Source: DASSWG01 sp041689995 (GTDB lineage: Bacteria > Bacteroidota > Bacteroidia > Flavobacteriales > Flavobacteriaceae). Taken from it: a stretch of DNA of 15,760 nucleotides. The stretch's first letter is position 1; the number at the start of each line of letters is the position of its first letter. This document shows, piece after piece, positions 8,301-15,760 of the stretch. Location of the stretch: NCBI GenBank assembly GCA_041689995.1, contig JBDNFD010000069.1:1-15760 (forward strand). Direction: 5' to 3'. The notes below the pieces were generated by a model. That model was not told where the DNA came from. It worked only from the letters and a program-made list of their open reading frames with translations, and did no database searches. The position numbers were made by a program, and so were the translations under genes.

Positions 8301-11300
8301 TTATCTTCCAAAATCGTTCGGGAATTGTTCCTTCTGATTCTGTGGGATCAAATATATAATGCAACCATTGCTGCGCCTCTGCAAATCGGTAGTTCGAAGT
8401 GAGCATCTGGGCGACACTCATTGGAATATGCAGGAACAGTTCCCAATTATAGACACTATATGCCCCAAAAGAGGTGAAATCGATATTCTCAATCGGGTAC
8501 TTGTTAATAACCCCGCTGCTTGGGTCGTAGATGGCTTCAAAGTCAAAATCGCTCAGGGCAAGCTGCCTCTTTAGGTTTTCTTGTATGGGCTGGTAAATAC
8601 CTTCCAATCCATAATGGTTGACTTCCCGGTAAAAATCTTCCGCATAAGGATGATAATGTGCATAAAACCGATGACTGGGCGTTAACGGCGTGTAGGAATC
8701 CTCAGGGGTTGGCGGCCAAGATTCTACTGGCTGGTCTATCCACCAAGTTCTACCCTGTGTATTTGAATTTCCCGTAATAACGACGGTATTGTTTTCGTCC
8801 CCGGAACCATAATAGATATTTTCAGAGGGGCCATTTTCAAGTTTTCCCTGCGTTCTGGGCGCTAAATTGGTTGTCCCCGAAAACAATTGGCCATCACCTG
8901 AAGACATAGCCCGATCAATTAATGTCCCGGTTGCATCAAGTGTTGACATACTGACCGTCAAGACATCGGGAGGCGCTACTTCCGGATTGGCCAAAAAACT
9001 GCGTTTCTGATCTTCAAAAAAGAAGGCGTAATTGGACAACGGACTTCCATTGGGGAATTGTTGGGGCAATGTAACAAGGGAAGGCGAGACGGAGGTGACC
9101 ATGCGGTTTGCGGTTGCATCACCCGCAAAGGAACCCGAACTGAACCGGGGAACAGCCTCGTCCGACGTGAATGCATTCTTCATATTGAATTGATCTCCAT
9201 TGGGCAGTAAAAAATAGGAGGGCAGTTCAGCTTCTTCGATCAGTTCAGGTTGTGAAGTGCTTCCTGTGAATTTCATATATTCTCCAACAGGGGAAGCGCT
9301 TCCGCTCTGTTGATTTCCTGAAGGGTAAACAACAGGAGTTAAAATCAGATTGTTGTCATCACTGATTGCTGTATAAAAATAAAAATTCATTTCTTTGAAA
9401 TCTTCGCCAACGGGCAAAGGATTTTTGGCAATGAAAGTTTTCTTGGAAATCTTTTTTGGCTGCCATTGGCCGCGGAAGGCCGTGGTCCACGCAATCCGTA
9501 TTTCAAAATATTTTTTGGGCTGTGGCGGGGTTGAAGAAAAAGTACCACTATAATTAGTACTGGGGATATCTGTATTGACCGATGCATCTTCTTCCCCTTT
9601 TTCGATAAAGATCGGCCAAAAGAGCCAGAGCCTTCCGGCATATTGCGTCGGAATTAAATGATTCCCCTCAATCTCGAATGGAAGTTCCTCCCATGGGGTA
9701 AAATACGCATCATCTACCCATTTTCGGTAGTAATAACGATGCGGTGATCCTTTGGTGCGGGCAAAAATATGTACTGTGTCCGTGAGGGATCCCTTGGCTG
9801 CACGTAGGTTAATGTCATCTCTTTCCTGATATATCTGCGCAATCTCCAAATCGGAAATCTCACTGAGACTGCGAAGGTAATTGGTCACCGCCCGGCGTGC
9901 GCTTTCATCGGTGATATTGCTTTGGGAGAGTTCCGATACAAATGTTTGGTACAATTGGGTCTGGTCGTCCCGGGTTTCATTGAGCAACCAGTTCTCTGGG
10001 TACATGAAAATTTTGCGGTTAGCTTCCCACACGCGGTAGTTTTTCCGCCAAACCCATTCCTTGGCGGCCCCAGTGGGAACTTCAAAGGTGGATGGGGTGC
10101 CGGGAAGACGTTCCAATCCGAGCAAGGCTCGTTGCAAAAGCATTTGTATGGCCGAAAGGGCTTGCTTGATACGCGAAGTCAGGCCGCAGGCACTTCTTTT
10201 AATATCGATTAGTAAAAAATCGGACATCCCTGCCTGACTTTTTTCAAATAGACCTCCGTCCAGCACGCTCGTTTTATGAAGCACATATCCCAAAAGCGCG
10301 TCGCGCAAGGCTTCCCGCAACTGATCGTTTGCATCTACAAGTTTGTCTGTACTGTTTCCGCCCGTGAATTGTTTTCGGACTGCTTGTTGAATTGCGGAAG
10401 CATCGGATTTCAAAATCGTTTCCTTGTTCCACCCTTGAGCCATGGAAGGCAATACGGTTAACTTTTGTGCCGTTTCAAAAGCTTGGTGAAGCGTCGATAT
10501 CCATTCGGATTGAAGATAGTAACTGCCAGTAAAATTGAACCCTGTGGTTCCGGTAAGATGCTCAACTTCCGAAAGTGGCCAGCCGGTAAGTGTGGACACA
10601 CGATCTTGAACTTCCCCCAAACTGCCCAATGTCCCCTCTTTGGCCTGCAAGAGCATTAAGAACAGTTCCGATTTTTTCAAAGAAAGGCTCTTTTCCACCT
10701 CACGTAATTTCCAAACCTCCAAAAGCCCGCTCATAAGAGAGAAGTTTTCGCCTATGGGAAAGTGGGCTGGTTCGGGCCAACCCATGGGACGGTGAGTATA
10801 AAAGAGGGGGTAATATTGGTCGATATGTTCGAATTTTGATAGAAAAAGCAGGTTCTTGAAAAGAAGTCGATAGGCATGGTACTCGTTGGGAAAATTCTCT
10901 GGATCAATGGTCAAACTACTCTCCACAAATATTTTGCTGGTAAAGACATTCAGCAGAGGTTCCCCTACGTTGTTCGGATTTTGAAGATAGTCCGTATCGG
11001 TAAGTAACTGGTTCTGCAAGGGCGACACCTTGGGATACGGGCCCAAAAAGTGGGAAACAAATTCCTGAAGGGCAAACTGGTTGAGATAGTTCGTAAAAAC
11101 TGTTTCGAGCAAACTGGGCCCGGGATCAATTTGTTGGGCATCCGAAAAAGTTTCATAAATTTTGACAATACGTTCCTTTATGTCCTTTTTATAAGTGGGC
11201 ACAGAAGTATCGATCACCTGCTCGATAAATTCCGTTTTATCGATATTCGTTGCGTTGGCCAATGCAAATTGATCCCACCAACTGATTAATGCTGTTTGTG

Positions 11301-14300
11301 TGGGCTGATCATATTCTCCCCGAACAAGGGTGTCAATATTCTTGAAATCATCTGCCGTTACGGCATCAATAGTTTGGGTGGCCAACAGAAAATGAATTCC
11401 CGGCTGGGTTTCTTTCAGGTTGTCAAGATTTTGTTGCCATTGTTTTTTCAGAATATCGCGAAACTGGTTTAACCAAATGGTGATTTTGGCCACAGGAAGA
11501 ATTGGTTCCAAATTTTTCGAAGTGAATAGGGAAATAAGTTCTTCATTGCTGAATGCGGACTTCCGAATTTGTTGAACAAAATCGACAAACTCCAAAAGCT
11601 GTTCAATGATTTCATAGTTAATACTGATCGGAAATTCCGCGCTTCCCGAAAAGCATTTCCACAAAGTAAGAAGTTCTGACATCCCAAGATCAAGTGCGTC
11701 CATGAGCTCGGAATACAGGTATAAGTAGGTGAGTCGGGGAAGATTGGCATCAATATCATAGATGTTCCCGCCAAGCCATCCACTATTTACCAATAAATCC
11801 AAATCTTCTTCGCTTAGCTGTAAAGAAGAGAGAATGGCATTTTTCATTGTCCCTAAAGGTTCAGGAGCGGCGATCCCGGTCCTTTCCTCGTTGAGCTCAA
11901 GTCCGGTTCTTTCACTATCGGTATAAGTATAGCCCACTTCTGAATTGAGGTAAATATCTTCGAATTGAGTGGCCTGGCCATCTTGGTAGGTTGTGGTATT
12001 AAGTATGGTAAACCAACTTATTACAGAAGAAAAATCCCTTTTCAGTTTTTGTGACAATAGCTTTAGTAAAGAAATCTCCAGTAATGTGTTGCCAAGACGC
12101 GCAGGGTTGGGTGTATCTATATAATCTTGAAGATCGTTACCGCGCACAAAAAGATCGGCAACGGGAAGTTCCCAATCCAAGGAGGAATACAGTTTTTCTA
12201 AATAATAGAATCGATTGTAAAAATCCTCAATTCCCGATATTCGTGCATCTTCAAGGGAACAACCCTCCCCGGTATAAAAAATGGAATACTTATGAGTGCC
12301 ATCGGATTGATAGGGATTTAAGGTGGCCGTATTCAATAATGCCCGGAACCGGTCAAATGAAATGCCAACATGATCAATTAGTTTTTTTACCAATAAATTG
12401 CCACCGGCATCTTCGAAATAATCACTAACGGATCCTGTTACATCGTAAGTGGTATTGATATCGAATTCCTCCATTTTAAGACGGAGCCAAGTAACCTCGG
12501 AAATACCAAGAATGCCTATGGCGCGAATTGTTTTAATTTCCTCATCGGAAACGGGATTACCTCCCTCTTTTGGCAGCTTCCATGCGATTTCTTCCCGTGA
12601 AGCCCCAACCATAGGTAATTGAAGATTAACAGATTCGGAGAAGTAATCAAAAGGCAATGTCCAAGGAAACTGATTCGAAGATAATTTGGTGTTGATCTCG
12701 CTCGTTGGGGGGTATTCCGGTGCGATGCGCAATTCTTCAGCTGTCCATGTGGTTTGTCTGGCATCAGGGAACGATTCATCTACAAGATCGCATAACAGTT
12801 CATTGACAATATCTATTTCGGGAAGCGGTACATTGGTATTGTCACAGTCCAAATCGATTTTGGGCATATCGCCCCTTCTGGGCTGGTCGAGTCCTCCATA
12901 AACTTTAGTCAATAATTCATATAATGTAAATTCATCGGTAGCAATGTTTTGACAATAACGCAATAAATCCACGAGGTAGGCGGCAGGTCCAAAAATGGAC
13001 TTGCAATGTTCACATGCGCAATAGTCCGTTTCGCCCAACAATGTTTCAATGTCGGGAAAAATATCCCTGATTTCCTGATTGTATGAACTGAGCGCATTGC
13101 CACGGACCACTTGAAATTCCACCGCATTGAGTCCTTGATTGTATTTTCCCGCAAAATTAATTGCTCGGCCCGTTACCTCTCGGGCGCTTGCATATACCTG
13201 GCTCGCAACTTCTTCGCCAATATCATTCGAAACAGTGGAAATAAATGTTTGATAGGGGGTCGAAGCGATATGTGGGGCGCTCTGGAAATCATGGGCGAAA
13301 AGGGCCGCGGTCGTTTTGGCCTTTTGCTCCCGCGGTGCTATAGTGTGAAATCGTTGCAACTTCAGCAAATCTTTCGTAAATACTTCTGGATTGAAAATCC
13401 CCGACAGTGCATCAGGATTATTGCTCAAATACTGATGAACAGGTTCTTTTCCCAATTCAAACATACTGTTGCTGCCGAAAAATACACCAAAATCCCCCTG
13501 GGATGGAAAACGGGAATCTTCGGCTATTCGTGCCCGCATATATGGGGTCGGAAAGGATTCCTCTAATTGGCCACTGATCCATCGAGCATAATTTGTTCGC
13601 TTCTCGGCCATTGTTTGCCCTTTTATATAAGGAGGAATGGGATCCCCTGCATTTTGTATATCCGTTTCCAAATCGGATTCGGTAAGTTGAACCAGTTCCT
13701 GTGCCTTTGAAAAAGTATGCGCACTGCTGATTTCGCTCATCAAAGGGAGATTGGATGAAGTAATCGCACCTATTTGCGATATTAGTTTTAGTCGCTCACT
13801 AAACTCCGATAGCTCCCTGTCAATGGCCTTCCAAAAAGAAGTAGCTGATTCCCGATTTTGTCGGTATAATTCGAAAAATTTTCTTTTCGTTGATAGGGGG
13901 GCTGTACCAAAATCCACAAGGTCAACAAACTTTTTAATATCGTTGTCAGTACTGGCTTCAATCAGCGAATCCATTCCCGAAACAAATTCATCATTTAATG
14001 TATTAGTGAATGAATTATCTGCATTAAAAGTCAAGGAAATAAAATTACGTTTCTTTGCTAGGGTTAAGGCAGCTACGGTCTCCTCTGGTTTTAAATTGAG
14101 AAAATCTTTTTGGCTAAATCCTATTTTTGTTCGAATCACACCATAATAACCCTCAACATTTTCAGGACTTGAAGCAATAAATTTCGCTTGACTATAGGCC
14201 TTTATCCACTTTTGTGGAAATTTGGATCTTTTTGAAAAGGTTTCCACGTCCTGCTCTTTGACATTTGCCCAATCAAAAGTTGGCGAGTTGGTATCAAACC

Positions 14301-15717
14301 ATTCTTTGAGCTGAATATATTCATTGATCCCAAAAATAGTTTTCTCAGAAAGGATCATATTAATCACCTGAATGGTATTGGCACCAAGAATCAAAGGAGA
14401 TCGTTGGCTAACTTCTTGGGAGGTAGCCAATATATATAGATTGGCCTTTCCTTTCCACTCCAATCCAAATTGCTCAGAAGTAAATGGAATTGCATAGTTG
14501 CCATCACTATTCGTCTGAACACTGCCTAAAAGATATTTTTGCCCCTGATCATAATGATAGGCCTTGATATTGCAATTTACTGCTGGTGAACGATCGGCCT
14601 TAATAATTTTGCCTTTTACAATATAGCTGTCCAATACCGTCAGGATGGCTTTTTCTGAAATAATCGTTTGGCATGGGCTGCTTACCACACAATCATATTG
14701 GCCTATATCCTTCAGTTGAACATTTCCCAATGTCAATGCCGCTTTGTTCTTTCCTTCCAAAGGAATGCTTCCTTTTCTCCATTGAAAAGTTATTCCCTCA
14801 CCAGCGGTCAAAATGCTCAAAACAACTTCGCTTCCAACCTGGGTGCTTACATCCTGTGGCTGTTGCAGGATTTCGGGAATATCTACAGTGATTGTAGCCG
14901 GCTCCGACAAAACAGCTTCGGTTCCATTGGATACCAAAACACTAATTTCCGCATGATTGTCCCCTGAAACCACCTCAAAATGATAATCTTTTTGGGTCGC
15001 TCCGATAATATTCTTCCCATTTTTCCTCCACTGGCGTGTTACTTCTGCTGGTTCTGTCAATACTGTAAATATTACGGTATTCCCCGGGCATCCACTGACA
15101 TCTTGCGGTTGTTGGATAATCGAAAGTGGTTTGGTCAATTCTAAATATCTGTCAACTAAAATTTTAGCATAGGAACGCCAAAAATCCCGATTGAATACAG
15201 GAAGTGAAAAAACAAGATCTTTGGCCACGCTTATATCGGATAAATCCCGAAATTCTTCAATAGGTCTATTTTTATAATAGTCCATTATAGCAATTGCGAA
15301 CGGACGTTCAAAGTCTTCGAATGCTCCAGGGTATTCCCCCCAGTCTCTAAGACCAACCGATTTTTCTTTCATCCATTGCCCCAGTGATAGTATAAATTCG
15401 GTATCTACTGGAAGGTGGGAAAGTTCCTCAAATAGGAGGTCTCCCGGAACCAACCGCCGCTCAAATTCCTTGAATTCCGTAATGGCATATTCATTTTTAT
15501 AGGTTGTTCTCAAGGACTGAATTACTACCTGATGCCCAATAGGAAACAAAGAAATGTAATTTGTCCATGTATTTTGTGGTGTAGTCATAGCCAGGATGTT
15601 TTGGAACTGATTAATAAAAAATGGCTCTATTCTAATCCGTGCATGATTTATAAAAGCGATAACTTTGCTAAGGTTTCTTGATTGACCGCCGATAAGTAAG
15701 ACTTCTTTACCGGGCAT
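5380..15717 (-). CDS. TcA-type toxin complex subunit with Ig-like N-terminal extension (3445 aa)
   Basis: This is the TcA subunit of a Tc toxin. In the family it is a pentamer that binds the target cell and injects the TcB/TcC cargo through a central channel. Residues 44-195 are a helical region I do not recognise. Two Ig-like domains follow (about 200-279 and 281-362; IIQQPQDV and ILQQPQDV starts, QW core tryptophans), then a carboxypeptidase-regulatory/transthyretin-like domain (about 364-455). A VRP1-type (Salmonella 28.1 kDa virulence protein A) block spans roughly 740-1070 and includes CACEHC near 900 and FGPAAYLVDLLR. The ABC-toxin N-terminal motif NYRVWEANRKIFMYPENW is near 1890, and a neuraminidase-like region is near 1980-2035. 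TcA signatures YNWELFLHIP and HYIFDPTESEG lie near 2422-2459, with NEAFQLYMLAWRILGERP near 2555. Long pore helices begin about 2789 and the hydrophobic tip (IVGVLSAIPGVSLGINGAFG) is about 2890-2916. The TcB-binding domain is near 3136-3280 (FDLDYAGQYQRRIKSVSITI, RYLPFEGAG, DYDSISDVILHIDYTARE). There is no signal peptide. The ATG at 15717 gives the longest frame; an in-frame ATG at 15588 (MTTPQNTWTNYISLF) is a credible alternative. Confidence 0.93.
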   Translation of the reverse strand: MPGKEVLLIGGQSRNLSKVIAFINHARIRIEPFFINQFQNILAMTTPQNTWTNYISLFPIGHQVVIQSLRTTYKNEYAITEFKEFERRLVPGDLLFEELSHLPVDTEFILSLGQWMKEKSVGLRDWGEYPGAFEDFERPFAIAIMDYYKNRPIEEFRDLSDISVAKDLVFSLPVFNRDFWRSYAKILVDRYLELTKPLSIIQQPQDVSGCPGNTVIFTVLTEPAEVTRQWRKNGKNIIGATQKDYHFEVVSGDNHAEISVLVSNGTEAVLSEPATITVDIPEILQQPQDVSTQVGSEVVLSILTAGEGITFQWRKGSIPLEGKNKAALTLGNVQLKDIGQYDCVVSSPCQTIISEKAILTVLDSYIVKGKIIKADRSPAVNCNIKAYHYDQGQKYLLGSVQTNSDGNYAIPFTSEQFGLEWKGKANLYILATSQEVSQRSPLILGANTIQVINMILSEKTIFGINEYIQLKEWFDTNSPTFDWANVKEQDVETFSKRSKFPQKWIKAYSQAKFIASSPENVEGYYGVIRTKIGFSQKDFLNLKPEETVAALTLAKKRNFISLTFNADNSFTNTLNDEFVSGMDSLIEASTDNDIKKFVDLVDFGTAPLSTKRKFFELYRQNRESATSFWKAIDRELSEFSERLKLISQIGAITSSNLPLMSEISSAHTFSKAQELVQLTESDLETDIQNAGDPIPPYIKGQTMAEKRTNYARWISGQLEESFPTPYMRARIAEDSRFPSQGDFGVFFGSNSMFELGKEPVHQYLSNNPDALSGIFNPEVFTKDLLKLQRFHTIAPREQKAKTTAALFAHDFQSAPHIASTPYQTFISTVSNDIGEEVASQVYASAREVTGRAINFAGKYNQGLNAVEFQVVRGNALSSYNQEIRDIFPDIETLLGETDYCACEHCKSIFGPAAYLVDLLRYCQNIATDEFTLYELLTKVYGGLDQPRRGDMPKIDLDCDNTNVPLPEIDIVNELLCDLVDESFPDARQTTWTAEELRIAPEYPPTSEINTKLSSNQFPWTLPFDYFSESVNLQLPMVGASREEIAWKLPKEGGNPVSDEEIKTIRAIGILGISEVTWLRLKMEEFDINTTYDVTGSVSDYFEDAGGNLLVKKLIDHVGISFDRFRALLNTATLNPYQSDGTHKYSIFYTGEGCSLEDARISGIEDFYNRFYYLEKLYSSLDWELPVADLFVRGNDLQDYIDTPNPARLGNTLLEISLLKLLSQKLKRDFSSVISWFTILNTTTYQDGQATQFEDIYLNSEVGYTYTDSERTGLELNEERTGIAAPEPLGTMKNAILSSLQLSEEDLDLLVNSGWLGGNIYDIDANLPRLTYLYLYSELMDALDLGMSELLTLWKCFSGSAEFPISINYEIIEQLLEFVDFVQQIRKSAFSNEELISLFTSKNLEPILPVAKITIWLNQFRDILKKQWQQNLDNLKETQPGIHFLLATQTIDAVTADDFKNIDTLVRGEYDQPTQTALISWWDQFALANATNIDKTEFIEQVIDTSVPTYKKDIKERIVKIYETFSDAQQIDPGPSLLETVFTNYLNQFALQEFVSHFLGPYPKVSPLQNQLLTDTDYLQNPNNVGEPLLNVFTSKIFVESSLTIDPENFPNEYHAYRLLFKNLLFLSKFEHIDQYYPLFYTHRPMGWPEPAHFPIGENFSLMSGLLEVWKLREVEKSLSLKKSELFLMLLQAKEGTLGSLGEVQDRVSTLTGWPLSEVEHLTGTTGFNFTGSYYLQSEWISTLHQAFETAQKLTVLPSMAQGWNKETILKSDASAIQQAVRKQFTGGNSTDKLVDANDQLREALRDALLGYVLHKTSVLDGGLFEKSQAGMSDFLLIDIKRSACGLTSRIKQALSAIQMLLQRALLGLERLPGTPSTFEVPTGAAKEWVWRKNYRVWEANRKIFMYPENWLLNETRDDQTQLYQTFVSELSQSNITDESARRAVTNYLRSLSEISDLEIAQIYQERDDINLRAAKGSLTDTVHIFARTKGSPHRYYYRKWVDDAYFTPWEELPFEIEGNHLIPTQYAGRLWLFWPIFIEKGEEDASVNTDIPSTNYSGTFSSTPPQPKKYFEIRIAWTTAFRGQWQPKKISKKTFIAKNPLPVGEDFKEMNFYFYTAISDDNNLILTPVVYPSGNQQSGSASPVGEYMKFTGSTSQPELIEEAELPSYFLLPNGDQFNMKNAFTSDEAVPRFSSGSFAGDATANRMVTSVSPSLVTLPQQFPNGSPLSNYAFFFEDQKRSFLANPEVAPPDVLTVSMSTLDATGTLIDRAMSSGDGQLFSGTTNLAPRTQGKLENGPSENIYYGSGDENNTVVITGNSNTQGRTWWIDQPVESWPPTPEDSYTPLTPSHRFYAHYHPYAEDFYREVNHYGLEGIYQPIQENLKRQLALSDFDFEAIYDPSSGVINKYPIENIDFTSFGAYSVYNWELFLHIPMSVAQMLTSNYRFAEAQQWLHYIFDPTESEGTIPERFWKIKPLYEFSILDSAVEFQNFVEGQDENLQKLIKLWEKDPFNPHLIARFRISTYMRRVIMMYIENLLAWADQLFAGDSIESINEAFQLYMLAWRILGERPQKLPPKERVVKNINELIGTGSVGLSTLAQLSDGLTTHIINTSVNFNTSGWRQSAPKLNQFPNISESMSRAPVTVPPVEGIAVNPRMNQLGSNQNLVQSASQLSESASIESVSIQREVTNRYNPAADQFAQAAEAMNTLGYFCVLPNTQMYEYWNTVEDRLYKIRHCLNLEGEERSLSLYEPPIDPGAIIAALASGQSLSSAINGLIAPLPYYRFRYLIDRSLTLVQEVKGLGQSMLAALEKADGKELALLREQHQENVLDAVRQVKIKAVEAAEASLLALQAQRENVKYREQFYRSRKFTITEEDNYIKSIEKANSLNQTAGNLNLIVGVLSAIPGVSLGINGAFGSPHAATDLNGYNFSAATKAASQALEFAAGIARNHAGIQNTKGSWIRRENNWIFQAESAKKELSQIDKLIEAANIRFEMAQRELEAHDRQIVHSIETQQVIDTQFGNRDLYMWMRSELSSLYRTAYNEALTLAKQTEQCFRFELWPADFGVGYIPPTYITSDHWNGLKKGLLSGEKLERQLRNMQKSYDDQNERLFELKKNISLSEIDPGALLKLKRTGKTAFSISEFLFDLDYAGQYQRRIKSVSITIPCVAGPYGNITARLSLTGNLVRKEASMVDGYDSNFIDGISPSQALATTIGTSSANRDSGLFQLNFNDERYLPFEGAGVKSDWVLELPTVYEQFDYDSISDVILHIDYTARENTGTFKEAVTTYIQENLNEGIGGGWNELISLKPQFSDAFYKFLHPAPEQTNMETEFVITNKQFPYIFNGLETKITEMTLLIRLKDRVDVIGNAINMKLGKTDNLPGYQTMQFGDNNDDKTYHLLYCSFDYSTAPITGHEKNLTLRKTSDVSDLITAGKVEDILLLVSFEKM

Positions 15718-15760
15718 CTGTATGTTCTTTTGGATAAGTTTTCAATGAACCACTTGTAAA

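Noticed and set aside
1..15760. CRISPR arrays, tRNA or rRNA genes, insertion sequences
   Set aside because: No regularly spaced repeats, cloverleaf sequence, rRNA signature, transposase frame or long terminal inverted repeats were seen on either strand.

Overview
The window holds most of a Tc (toxin complex, ABC-type) locus. All recognisable genes are on the minus strand, so the order of transcription runs from the right edge to the left edge. The organism is probably a member of the Bacteroidota, most likely a flavobacterium. This is inferred from AT-rich intergenic DNA, the lack of Shine-Dalgarno sequences at the starts, a near-match to the Bacteroidota -33/-7 promoter, and GC-rich palindromes of a kind I recall from flavobacterial genomes. 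No rRNA or other phylogenetic marker is present to confirm it.

Layout. (1) 15717-5380, minus: a complete 3445-codon TcA-type gene. It encodes the pentameric translocation subunit and carries a VRP1-type N-terminal block, the ABC-toxin N-terminal and neuraminidase-like regions, the helical pore-forming region and the C-terminal TcB-binding domain. It is roughly 900 residues longer than the usual TcA of about 2500. Much of the excess lies in an unusual N-terminal extension with two Ig-like domains and a transthyretin/carboxypeptidase-regulatory-like domain. (2) 5250-4987, minus: a small protein of 87 residues with a signal peptide and unknown function, apparently with its own promoter. (3) 4740-1, minus: a TcB-type gene (SpvB domain, VCBS/FG-GAP repeats, TcB middle domains, RHS repeats). 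It is open for 1580 codons and runs off the left edge, so the TcC-like end of the RHS shell and the variable toxic C-terminus lie outside the window.

Working together (from knowledge of the family): TcA binds the target cell and forms the injection channel. TcB plus a TcC-like RHS region forms a closed shell that holds the toxic C-terminal domain. The TcB beta-propeller docks on the TcA C-terminal domain and opens the shell into the channel. The small secreted protein between them is not a standard Tc component.

The most interesting signals are the extended N-terminus of TcA, short repeat elements embedded in frame in the TcB gene where the family varies in length, and the 5' end of the TcB gene. 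That 5' end has no ATG in frame. It carries a C7/G7 inverted repeat whose loop contains an ATG that would be in frame if the G tract were one base longer.
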